Shown here piece by piece: positions 25,669-32,998 of a DNA stretch of 32,998 nucleotides (its first letter is position 1; the number at the start of each line of letters is the position of its first letter). Source of the stretch: Clostridia bacterium. GTDB lineage: Bacteria > Bacillota > Clostridia > Oscillospirales > CAG-272. Location: assembly GCA_017623975.1 (NCBI GenBank), contig JAGANX010000057.1, forward strand, positions 1 to 32,998, read 5' to 3'. Below the pieces are notes generated by a model. It was not told where the DNA came from. It did not search any database and saw only the letters and a list, made by a program, of their open reading frames with translations. The translations under genes were made by a program, and so were the position numbers.

Positions 25669-28600
25669 ATGAAAAAGCGTTTTTTGACTTTAATCACAGC
25701 GATAATGTGTATGTTTTTGCTTGCTATTTTTGTAAGTGCGGAAACATATACGGTGTCAAGCGACAGCGAGTATGCGGAAGTGTATGAAAAAGCAGTAAGC
25801 GGAGATACGATTATAATTGACTCAAAGCTCACCTGTGACATTTACGCAAATAAGAGTGTAACCTATGTATTAAGGGCAGACTGGGAAAGCTCTAAGCTCG
25901 TAATCAACCAATCAAATGTAGAGGTTTCATTTATTGCAGATGGTGGTAACTACAAAATCCTGCCTACAAATTATTCTACAACAGACGGTTGGATGAATAT
26001 TAGCGATATTTACGAAAAGGTAGTAATCAATTTAGGCGGTATGAACGGTGGAACTGTTACAATTGATGGCTCAAATGCCACACACGATAGAGTTAGCTAT
26101 GTGCCAGTAATGCCCGAGACAGTTCAGTATGATATATCTGTATTCCCTGATATTTGTTTGAACCTACTAAGCGGCTCTACGATTGCTAATTTTAATACCA
26201 CAACAAAGGATGATAATGTAAATGCATGCATTCTTTATGCAAAAACCGTCAATATGTATGATGGTGCTCAGATTTATGCAAACAAAGTAATTAGCGCACC
26301 GCTTATTAAGTCCTGTTACTTTAATCTTTTTGGCGGTGAGATTTTTGGTAATGTGCTTGAAAGTATTAGAATGGGTGTCACCGGTATGGCGTTTATATAC
26401 GCGGATAGGCACTTTGTAATGTATGACGGACGAATTTCCGAAAATATTTTCAATGCAAAAAACGGTAAATACCAATTCAATGTAGCGGGCTTTATTTCAA
26501 CAAACCAATACCACTATGGAAGTAGGGGAGTAGCCGTTTTAGGTGGCGAAGTTGGTGACCGTTATGTATCAGGCACGGGCAATAATGAAATTAGTGCTGT
26601 GTTTGGAGTATACGTTAAGGACAACGGACTAACTAACTTTTGCTATAACACAGGAATCGAGGTTGGTGACAGATATACATTTACTGACACTCCGCAGCTA
26701 ACATTTGACCCGATCTTAGGCAAAACAATATGGAAAGTAAGTAATGTTTCTGCTAACAATGTTAGTGTAAATAACTATGGATTCTGTTGGAACCAAACAA
26801 AAAAATCTGGTGATAAGGCGGTTGTATTCCTTGACGCAGAGAAAAAGACTATTGCAGGAAGCAATTTTGATACATATGAAGTAATTAACGCATATATAGA
26901 TGGTGTTTATGCTCATAGTGGTTCAACAACCATCTCAATTCCAAGTGGTTATAGCCTCTGGTCAACCTCTGGCACAGAGTATTGCCATACAGGAAGGGCA
27001 TACACTCTTGACGAGGTGAAAGCGGCTAATGCCATTGCATATTATACTGCGTATGAGGCAGAAATAGTAACCAATAATGGAGTAACATCCTGCTCCGGAT
27101 GCGGAAAGGTTTATTCCTGTAATAACCCTGAGCATGAGCATGAAATTATTTCCTTCAATTATGAAAGCTACGACAAACAGGGTGAAAAGACAGTAAAATG
27201 CAAGACTTGTAATGTAGTTAACTCATTTTCAACTCCTGCATTGTTTACCTGCTTAGGTTATTCTGCTCCTGATGATGGCAGTAACGGCATTGCTGTTGGA
27301 TATGCAGTAAACATTGAGGCAATCGATGCCTATGAAATAGCAACCGACAAAACTATCAATTACGGTGTATTCGTGGTGCTTGCGGATAGATTGGGAGATC
27401 AGCCAATATTCACAGAGGATGGAACAGTGGCTGACGGAGTAGTTAGCGAAGATATAACAAGCTATAAATTTACAGCCTTTGACTTGAAGATTGTGGGCTT
27501 TGCAAATGAACACAAGGATACAAGGTTTGCAATGGGTACTTATATTGCAACCGTTAGCGGTGATGCAACGGAATATACATATATTCAAGGCGGCACTGTA
27601 AATGAAAATGAAAAATATCATTTTGCTTCCTATAATGACGTTATTGATTTAATTCCTGACGAAATTGTAGAATTTGATGACTTTGTAATTAAAGCGGGTG
27701 AGGAAATTATCCTTCCATCTACCGTAAAGGTGAACGGAAAAGATAAGGAGATTACATACAGCTTTGAGGGTGAGAGCATTTCTATTGAAAATAACGTTCT
27801 CAAAGGACTTGTCAAGGGAAGTGAAACAGTAGTAACCGTAACAGGAGAAAAGATTACAGGAACATTCAAGGTAAAGGTAGAATCAGATAAATATAAGTAT
27901 GTAGTGGTTATTGGTGTTGACGGTGCAGGCGCATTTTTTAAGAATGCAGAAACACCAAACATTGATGCAATCTTTGCAAATGGAGCAGTAACCTATGATT
28001 GCTTAACTGCCGATCCAACTATAAGTGCGCAGTGCTGGGGCTCTCTTATGCACGGTGTAACTCCATCGGTTCACGGACTTACAAATGCTGTCGTAAGCTC
28101 AACAGCATTTCCAAGCAACTCAAAATATCCAAGCTTTTTCCGTGTAATAAGGGAAAATGATGAAAATGCGGTTCTTGCTTCCTTCTGTAACTGGAATCCG
28201 ATTAATGTTGGAATTATTGAAAACGATATTGGCGTTCACAAGGTTGGCGGCATTTCCGATTCAAAGCTAACTGACGAAATACTTGCATACCTTGAAAGCA
28301 ACAATCCAACAGCATTGTTTGTTCAATTTGACGAGGCTGACGGTGCGGGCCACTCTTATGGCTACGGTACAGAGAACCAGCTTGCAAAAATATCAGAAAT
28401 TGACGGCTATATCGGACGCATTTATGATACATATGAGCAAAACGGCATACTTGACGAAACACTCTTTATCGTAACCTCTGACCACGGCGGCTCAGGAACA
28501 AGCCACGGCGGACTTTCAGATGCAGAAAAGTATGTAATGTTTGCAGCAGCAGGAAAGAATGTTCAAAACGGCACAATAGGTGATATAGAAATTCGTGATA

Positions 28601-29433
28601 CTGCGGCTATCGTTCTTCACGCATTAGGCTACGAAATTCCTGAAACATGGACGGCAAGAGTACCCTCCGGCTTGTTTGAAGGCGTTGTAGCAGGCGAGCG
28701 ACCCGTTTATGTTGACAAGGAATCAGACCGTTATCACGAAACAGAGCCAACACCGGAGCAGGGAAGCACAGGCTATGTAACTAATTACATTAAAGATCAT
28801 GAATTGAACACATATTTAACATTTGACGGTGTCATTACAGACAATTGTGGCGGTACAACCACACAAGGCGGCAACCTCTATTTTGTTGAGGATGGATATT
28901 TTGGTAAGGGTGTAGCACTTGATGACGGATATGTTTCACTGAATGACTTTAAACCGGGAACTGACAGCTATACCTTTGCATTTTGGATAAATACAAAAGC
29001 CATTACCTCTGACCCTTGTATTATTTCAAATAAGAATTGGGATTCGGGATATAATCTTGGCTTTACAATAACTATCAGATCAAGCGGAGTTTCCTTGAAT
29101 ATTGGTAATGGCACTACTCGAAGTGACTGCACGGTGGAACTTCCTACTGATTATACAGAGGGCTGGATGCATGTGCTTGCATTTATTGATAGCACAAACA
29201 ACAAGATAGGTGTATGTTTAGACTTTGGAACAATCGTAACAGTTGATATACCAACAGCGTTGCAAGGTGTGTCTATGGATACAAATTATGCAACTAACAT
29301 CGGACAAGATGGAAGAGGCAACTATAATGTATCACTGCCCGCAACAATTGACGAGCTTATGATTTTTGAAGGTGCATTTGACCAATCGGACGTGGATGCT
29401 CTGAAAGAGTATTACGGATTGACAAATAATTAG
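25669..29433 (+). CDS. Secreted alkaline-phosphatase-superfamily hydrolase with LamG-like domain
   Basis: A 1254-aa exported protein (signal peptide to VSA at about 24). Residues 30-420 look beta-helical (repeated GGxVxI-like strands). About 470-524 carries Cys pairs (SGCGKVYSC, CKTC). About 525-660 is a domain shared with the LRR protein at 29767-31908. About 663-740 is Ig-like. About 743-990 is a type I phosphodiesterase/nucleotide pyrophosphatase-like core: metal Asp751 in VIGVDGAG, nucleophile region DPTISAQCWGS (Thr784 or Ser786), FDEADGAGHSYG (Asp891, His895), SDHGG (Asp938, His939) and SHGG (His946). Residues from about 1040 form a LamG/concanavalin-like domain. The superfamily includes phosphodiesterases, phosphatases and sulfatases; no sulfatase C-x-P-x-R is seen. 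Substrate is unknown; no LPXTG anchor or dockerin is seen. Confidence 0.85.
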   Translation: MKKRFLTLITAIMCMFLLAIFVSAETYTVSSDSEYAEVYEKAVSGDTIIIDSKLTCDIYANKSVTYVLRADWESSKLVINQSNVEVSFIADGGNYKILPTNYSTTDGWMNISDIYEKVVINLGGMNGGTVTIDGSNATHDRVSYVPVMPETVQYDISVFPDICLNLLSGSTIANFNTTTKDDNVNACILYAKTVNMYDGAQIYANKVISAPLIKSCYFNLFGGEIFGNVLESIRMGVTGMAFIYADRHFVMYDGRISENIFNAKNGKYQFNVAGFISTNQYHYGSRGVAVLGGEVGDRYVSGTGNNEISAVFGVYVKDNGLTNFCYNTGIEVGDRYTFTDTPQLTFDPILGKTIWKVSNVSANNVSVNNYGFCWNQTKKSGDKAVVFLDAEKKTIAGSNFDTYEVINAYIDGVYAHSGSTTISIPSGYSLWSTSGTEYCHTGRAYTLDEVKAANAIAYYTAYEAEIVTNNGVTSCSGCGKVYSCNNPEHEHEIISFNYESYDKQGEKTVKCKTCNVVNSFSTPALFTCLGYSAPDDGSNGIAVGYAVNIEAIDAYEIATDKTINYGVFVVLADRLGDQPIFTEDGTVADGVVSEDITSYKFTAFDLKIVGFANEHKDTRFAMGTYIATVSGDATEYTYIQGGTVNENEKYHFASYNDVIDLIPDEIVEFDDFVIKAGEEIILPSTVKVNGKDKEITYSFEGESISIENNVLKGLVKGSETVVTVTGEKITGTFKVKVESDKYKYVVVIGVDGAGAFFKNAETPNIDAIFANGAVTYDCLTADPTISAQCWGSLMHGVTPSVHGLTNAVVSSTAFPSNSKYPSFFRVIRENDENAVLASFCNWNPINVGIIENDIGVHKVGGISDSKLTDEILAYLESNNPTALFVQFDEADGAGHSYGYGTENQLAKISEIDGYIGRIYDTYEQNGILDETLFIVTSDHGGSGTSHGGLSDAEKYVMFAAAGKNVQNGTIGDIEIRDTAAIVLHALGYEIPETWTARVPSGLFEGVVAGERPVYVDKESDRYHETEPTPEQGSTGYVTNYIKDHELNTYLTFDGVITDNCGGTTTQGGNLYFVEDGYFGKGVALDDGYVSLNDFKPGTDSYTFAFWINTKAITSDPCIISNKNWDSGYNLGFTITIRSSGVSLNIGNGTTRSDCTVELPTDYTEGWMHVLAFIDSTNNKIGVCLDFGTIVTVDIPTALQGVSMDTNYATNIGQDGRGNYNVSLPATIDELMIFEGAFDQSDVDALKEYYGLTNN

Positions 29434-29447
29434 TACGAGGTGATATA

Positions 29448-29588
29448 ATGAAATATGAAACACCAAAATATGAAATAAATGCTGTTGAAACAGAAGACAT
29501 CTTAATTGCTTCATCCGGCTTTGAAATATCAAGGACGGATACAGGAGAGGGAAAGGTTCAGCTTGATTTTTCATCATTATTTCGCTGA
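29448..29588 (+). CDS. 46-aa acidic peptide, unknown function
   Basis: A 46-codon gene: MKYETPKYEINAVETEDI, then LIASSGFEISRTDTGEGK, then VQLDFSSLFR. It starts 14 bases after the hydrolase stop with AGGTGAT four bases upstream and is followed by a terminator, so it is a real cotranscribed unit. It has no signal peptide and no Cys. A decayed copy lies after the second secreted protein (31929-32009), with 12 of 24 aligned residues identical, which supports a conserved coding role. Short proteins of the type MKYxxPxxE...E-x-x-D-(I/V)-(I/L)-x-(A/T)-S occur in Clostridia as far as I recall, without known function. A propeptide, export partner or peptide precursor are possible; none is shown. Confidence 0.75.
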   Translation: MKYETPKYEINAVETEDILIASSGFEISRTDTGEGKVQLDFSSLFR

Positions 29589-29599
29589 TATTTAATACT

Positions 29600-29635
29600 A
29601 AAAGCCGTGTAGATTCTGTCTATACGGCTTTTTGT
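29600..29635 (+). terminator. Terminator after 46-aa peptide gene
   Basis: AAAAGCCGTGTAGA (29600-29613), loop TTCTG, TCTATACGGCTTTT (29619-29632; one G-T pair), then TTG. It closes the hydrolase-peptide operon. Confidence 0.88.
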
Positions 29636-29664
29636 TCGAAATAAAATTGCACAATTTACCGCAC

Positions 29665-29693
29665 TTGAAATTTATATTACATTATGCTATAAT
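29665..29693 (+). promoter_or_regulatory. Promoter of second secreted protein
   Basis: TTGAAA (29665-29670), 17-base spacer, TATAAT (29688-29693), about 70 bases before the ATG at 29767. Confidence 0.8.
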
Positions 29694-29766
29694 TAATTTG
29701 ATTAATTAAGAATAGCAATAAGAGAAACAGGAACACGCTTTTATACAATAATTAGAGGTGAATTTT

Positions 29767-31908
29767 ATGAAAAAGAGAATCTATTTGGTGCTTGCAATGA
29801 TAGCGTTGCTGGCTTGTGCTTTTGCAATAAGTGTAAATGCAACTACTGTTTATGTGGACGAGGACGGTAATCAACTATTTAGCTATGAGGTGGATGATAG
29901 CCAAATAATTACCTCCTACACAGGCTATTTTCCGAAAGAAGATTCACAGGGGAATGCTCTTACCTGGTATGTTACCGCTACAAATACGGAGAATGGAAGT
30001 ACGGTAAAAACAGTTGCTTCTGTTTTAACTCTTGACGAAAATTATGCTACCTTGAATAACGGTACATATAGCTACAAAGCAGGCACGGTAAGCACCAAAA
30101 CGGTGGTTTCGGTTAATTTCCCAAGTGATATGGGAATAACTACACTCAATCTTAATAATGGTGGTTATAAGAATAATAATGGCTGGGATCCAAGCGGTAC
30201 AGAAATTTTGTTTGTTTATTTGCCATCAACCTTAACCACTCTTCCGGAAAGAATAATTCAGGGTTCAAAGACACTTGTGTGTGAAATGCCAAGCGAAATG
30301 CCTATTAAGGAGATTTCACGTGTTGCTTTTTATGAGGCAAAGTGCCTTCGTGAGATCAACATTCCGTCAAGTGTTACAGTAATCCACGGTACAAGTAAAA
30401 ATGATGGTGCGGCATTTTACGCATGCGACTCACTTGAAAGAGTAACCTTTGGCGATAATTCTCAGCTTGAAGTCATAGAAAAAATGGCGTTTAATCTGTG
30501 CGGCAGCTTGAAGTATGCGAAAATTCCTGACGGGGTAAAAAGGATTGGTGAGCATGCATTTAGCTATACTGATTTAAGGGAAAGTCCCTTCGGTCTCGGA
30601 TCTCTTTGTGAGGAAATGGGCGGTAGATGCTTTGGTAATATACCAAATCTTGAAAGCTTTATCGTTCCTGCTACTCTTAAAAAGGTACAAATTCTTGGAA
30701 GTAATGACTGGGGACCTATTGCCGAAACAAATGTTAAGCTTGTCACCTTTGGTAATTCGGCGCCTATTACTGAGCTTGCACCGTCATTCTTTGGCAGAGC
30801 CATAATTGAAAAGATAATTTTGCCCAATGGACCTACAAATATTCCGAATAGATATTTTATCAACGCAACTCTTAAAGATATTTGCTTCTCAGATACTATC
30901 GAAACCGCTGATGAGCGTGTGTTCCAGGCTGCATATGTTGAGGTAATTAGGCTTGGAGCTAATTTTAAGCATTTTACCAACACGATCGATGATAATCACA
31001 GCTTTACAAACATTGTAAAGGGGCTTAAAGAGATTTATTTGCCTGCGTCCTTTTATGCTGAAAATGTGGATGTGGAATACCATGTTGGCTATGCCTTCAC
31101 TCTTGACGGAGCCGATACTGTAAACACCAAGTTCTTCTACACAGGCGATGCGGCACAGTTAGCTACTGCTATTGAAAACTTTAAAAATGACACAAAGGCA
31201 TCAAACACAAACAACTGGAAATTTACAGGTGCAACACAAATTAGCTATATTGATTACATAAGCGATACCGAAAAATATTCAACCGGCAACTACATTATTT
31301 ACGGCTATAACCCATGTGAAGCCTTTTGTGAGCCCTTCTATACCAACGATATGGATTTCAACACAACCATAGCATATGAAAGCTACTTGGAGTATGGTAA
31401 AAAGGCAGTTGTTTGCCCTGTATGCAAGACATTAGGTGACGGCGTAGAGGTAGCCCCACTCTTTACTTGTCTTGGGTATTCAGCTTCCGAAAGCGGCATG
31501 TGCGGAATTGTAATAGGCTTTACTCAAAATAACGAAGCTATTCTTGAATACAAAAATGTAATAGGAAAATTCTTTAAATATGGAGCCTTTGCGGCTTCAA
31601 GGAATGCACTTGCAGACAAGGATATATTCGGAAAGGATGGAACGGCAGAAAAGGGAGTAATTAATGTTGAATTTACAAATTATAGGTTTGATGCGTTTGA
31701 ACTTAAAATAGTTGGCTTTACAGATGCACAGAAGGACATTAAATTTGCTATGGGCGCATATGTGGTTGTAACAGACGGTGAAACGGTAGAGTATTCCTAT
31801 CTTCAATCTGACGAGCCTAACGGAAATGAAAAATACTGCTATGTATCATATAACGATATCGCAGGAAGCTCTTCAAAAGACAAAGCAAGAGCGCAGATAA
31901 ATGGGTAA
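29767..31908 (+). CDS. Secreted BspA-type LRR protein
   Basis: A 713-aa exported protein with signal peptide MKKRIYLVLAMIALLACAFA and a probable cut after SVNA. There is no lipobox. Residues from about 160 to 430 are BspA-type LRRs (for example CLREINIPSSVTVIHG, SLERVTFGDNSQLEVIEKMAFNLCGSLKYAKIPDGVKRIGEHAF), interspersed with degenerate repeats. A Cys pair VCPVC precedes the C-terminal domain (about 565-698), which matches the hydrolase (LFTCLGYSA, DGTAEKGV, DAFELKIVGF, KFAMGAYV). The ATG at 29767 follows AGAGGTGAATTTT; a GTG at 29758 is part of that ribosome site. It has its own promoter. Binding or adhesive function is likely from the LRRs but unproven. Confidence 0.85.
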   Translation: MKKRIYLVLAMIALLACAFAISVNATTVYVDEDGNQLFSYEVDDSQIITSYTGYFPKEDSQGNALTWYVTATNTENGSTVKTVASVLTLDENYATLNNGTYSYKAGTVSTKTVVSVNFPSDMGITTLNLNNGGYKNNNGWDPSGTEILFVYLPSTLTTLPERIIQGSKTLVCEMPSEMPIKEISRVAFYEAKCLREINIPSSVTVIHGTSKNDGAAFYACDSLERVTFGDNSQLEVIEKMAFNLCGSLKYAKIPDGVKRIGEHAFSYTDLRESPFGLGSLCEEMGGRCFGNIPNLESFIVPATLKKVQILGSNDWGPIAETNVKLVTFGNSAPITELAPSFFGRAIIEKIILPNGPTNIPNRYFINATLKDICFSDTIETADERVFQAAYVEVIRLGANFKHFTNTIDDNHSFTNIVKGLKEIYLPASFYAENVDVEYHVGYAFTLDGADTVNTKFFYTGDAAQLATAIENFKNDTKASNTNNWKFTGATQISYIDYISDTEKYSTGNYIIYGYNPCEAFCEPFYTNDMDFNTTIAYESYLEYGKKAVVCPVCKTLGDGVEVAPLFTCLGYSASESGMCGIVIGFTQNNEAILEYKNVIGKFFKYGAFAASRNALADKDIFGKDGTAEKGVINVEFTNYRFDAFELKIVGFTDAQKDIKFAMGAYVVVTDGETVEYSYLQSDEPNGNEKYCYVSYNDIAGSSSKDKARAQING

Positions 31909-31915
31909 TATCAAA

Positions 31916-32024
31916 ATGTTAAACTTATAATATAAAATCAGAAGATATTTTGACTGCTCAATCCAATCCTGAAATATCAAAAGCATATAACAGAAATGGT
32001 AAAATACAAAACCGTTGCTATTAG
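31916..32024 (+). pseudogene. Decayed copy of 46-aa peptide gene
   Basis: Just after the LRR protein stop. The frame through 31929-32009 reads NIKSEDILTAQSNPEISKA then YNRNGKIQ, matching the 46-aa peptide at EDIL, A, S, EIS, GK and Q: 12 identities in the 24 residues from ET(E)D to (V/I)Q. The frame has a TAA at 31920-31922 and no usable start; the ATG at 31916 is in another frame and stops after four codons. There is no ribosome site. It runs into a perfect hairpin and stops at 32022-32024. I read it as a broken paralogue. Confidence 0.6.
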
Positions 32025-32062
32025 CAAAAGTGGCTAATGTTAGCAACGGTTTTGTATTTTTA
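32001..32062. terminator. Long perfect hairpin after LRR protein
   Basis: A 20-bp perfect stem, AAAATACAAAACCGTTGCTA (32001-32020) with its complement at 32041-32060; an inner TTAGC/GCTAA pair lies within the loop. TTTTTA follows on the plus strand, so it can terminate the LRR transcript. The left arm overlaps the end of the decayed peptide copy. Confidence 0.8.
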
Positions 32063-32212
32063 ATATGTGCTGATCTTTTGAAAATCAGTCCTTAGCAAAT
32101 GGAGAAATCATCGGTTGTGTACTAAAATAATCAGTGCTTCTTTATATAGCGATACTGTATGAGCTGAAACAAATCTTGCTTCCCAAATTATTCGTTGAAT
32201 AATTGATAATCT

Positions 32213-32244
32213 AAAAGCTGTATGGAGAAATCCATACAGCTTTT
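32213..32244. terminator. Terminator-like hairpin
   Basis: AAAAGCTGTATGGA (32213-32226), loop GAAA, TCCATACAGCTTTT (32231-32244): a perfect 14-bp stem. It resembles the terminator at 29600-29632 in sequence and in its distance from a CG(C/T)TGA upstream, but no intact gene precedes it here. Confidence 0.65.
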
Positions 32245-32289
32245 GTTGTACACCTAAAACTACGATATACGGGTGGATATTTATTGCTT

Positions 32290-32333
32290 AAAAAGTAAAC
32301 CCACAACACCTTTTGAAAAAAGCATTATGGGTT
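32290..32333 (-). terminator. Terminator of histidine kinase gene
   Basis: On the minus strand AACCCATAATGC (from 32333) pairs with the segment ending TGTTGTGGGTT (to 32298), with several G-T pairs and about 17 bp of stem, then TACTTTTTAAG. It lies just after the kinase stop. Confidence 0.7.
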
Positions 32334-32341
32334 ATAAGTAT

Positions 32342-32998
32342 TTATTTTTCAGTTGGAAAAATTACAGTAAAGGTTGAGCCTAAACCAAACTCACTCTCAA
32401 TAAAAAGCTCTGCCCCAATAAAAGCACAAATATGCTTGACGATAGCAAGCCCAAGACCTGTTCCGCCGGTACGCTTGGAATGGGACTTATCAACACGATA
32501 GAAGCGTTCACATAAACGAGGTAAATGCTCTTTTTCGATGCCGATTCCCGTGTCTTTAACTTGCATAGTTATTCCACAAGCGGTGTTTGAAAATGAAACG
32601 GTAATTAAGCCATTATCTTTATTGTATTTTATAGCGTTTGATATAAGATTTTCTATAAGCTCAAATATCATATGCTGTTCAGTGACAAGGCTTGCAGAAC
32701 CAATAATTTCAGTTGATATTTTTTTCTTTTTAATTTCCTCTGAAAATTCAGTAATAATTTCCTTGACTGTTTCATCAAGAGAAATTAATACAGGTGCATT
32801 TTGTGTAGCATCCTTATTTTCTATTTTCGACAACATAAGCATATCGGAAATGAGAGAGCCAAGACGAATACTTTCCTTGTGAATACGTGCTATCTGCTTT
32901 TTAGAGCCTTCATCAATACCTTCCTTGTTCATAAGAACCTCGGAAAAGCCCTGCATAACTGTTATTGGTGTTTTAAGCTCGTGAGAAGCATTTGCAAA
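32342..32998 (-). CDS. Sensor histidine kinase, C-terminal part (partial)
   Basis: The C-terminal 218 or so residues of a membrane sensor kinase of the PhoR/WalK type, cut by the window edge. The frame is open to base 32998. The dimerisation/phosphoacceptor H-box is ASHELKTPITVMQGFSE, just at the edge. The ATP-binding domain follows with N-box ENLISNAIKYN, G1 DTGIGI, F-box ERFYRVDKSHS and G2 GGTGLGLAIVKH. All catalytic boxes are present, so the kinase should be active. The sensing part and the partner response regulator lie beyond the window, so the signal is unknown. The ATG at 32956 is internal, not the start. Confidence 0.93.
   Translation of the reverse strand, partial: FANASHELKTPITVMQGFSEVLMNKEGIDEGSKKQIARIHKESIRLGSLISDMLMLSKIENKDATQNAPVLISLDETVKEIITEFSEEIKKKKISTEIIGSASLVTEQHMIFELIENLISNAIKYNKDNGLITVSFSNTACGITMQVKDTGIGIEKEHLPRLCERFYRVDKSHSKRTGGTGLGLAIVKHICAFIGAELFIESEFGLGSTFTVIFPTEK

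Larger units (their letters stand above)
31909..32341. other. Gene-poor stretch between LRR protein and kinase
   Basis: These 433 bases hold no intact gene. In order: the decayed peptide copy, the 20-bp hairpin, about 120 bases without recognisable content, a segment (32181-32244) resembling the 3' end and terminator of the 46-aa peptide gene, and the kinase terminator at 32290-32333. It looks like decay and rearrangement of a second peptide gene. Confidence 0.6.

Noticed and set aside
30564-30983. 139-codon minus-strand frame in the LRR gene
   Set aside because: Antisense to the repeat region, with no promoter or ribosome site.
1-32998. CRISPR array, prophage or insertion sequence
   Set aside because: No regularly spaced repeats, no integrase or transposase frames, and no phage structural genes were seen.

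Overview
The window (about 33 kb, AT-rich) looks like the chromosome of an anaerobic low-GC Firmicute, probably a gut Clostridia/Oscillospiraceae-type organism. The grounds are strong AGGAGG-type ribosome sites with frequent TTG/GTG starts, near-consensus sigma-A promoters (TTGACA-17-TATAAT), a short HisG paired with HisZ, a YerC/TrpR-type regulator, a DUF815 ATPase, and BspA-type leucine-rich-repeat and GLUG-repeat surface lipoproteins. No tRNA, rRNA, CRISPR array or transposase was seen.

Layout. (1) 1-7696, plus strand: a branched-chain amino acid operon, ilvC (3' end only), ilvD, leuC, leuD, leuB, a DUF815 AAA ATPase, ilvA and ridA, closed by a terminator. IlvA makes 2-oxobutanoate for the isoleucine branch and RidA removes its reactive enamine/imine intermediate. 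(2) 7744-9063, minus strand: two small lipoproteins (GLUG repeats; Ada-like Cys motif). (3) 9254-17738, plus strand: a complete histidine operon, yerC-hisZ-G-D-C-B-H-A-F-IE-hisJ, with tight overlaps, one strong promoter next to a perfect palindrome, and one terminator. It encodes every step from PRPP/ATP to histidinol, plus HisD for the last oxidations. (4) 17775-19814: a BspA-type LRR lipoprotein (minus) divergent from a small XRE regulator (plus), with a dyad operator over the lipoprotein promoter. (5) 19846-23287, minus strand: an acyltransferase, a frameshifted GT8 glycosyltransferase, and a GT8-acyltransferase fusion, probably making or decorating a membrane glycolipid. (6) 23537-25497: a membrane-anchored XRE regulator, a FlK-like hotdog thioesterase and an AraC regulator. 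(7) 25669-32245, plus strand: two large secreted proteins that share an unnamed domain of about 130 residues. One is a predicted alkaline-phosphatase-superfamily hydrolase with a LamG-like C-terminus; the other is an LRR protein. (8) 32342-32998, minus strand: the 3' part of a sensor histidine kinase cut by the window edge.

The most interesting signal is in region 7. Directly after the secreted hydrolase lies a 46-codon gene with a good ribosome site. A decayed copy of the same small gene lies directly after the second secreted protein, with 12 of 24 aligned residues identical but no start codon. The unit 'secreted protein with the shared domain plus acidic 46-residue peptide' therefore looks duplicated, with one peptide lost. 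I know of no function for such a peptide.
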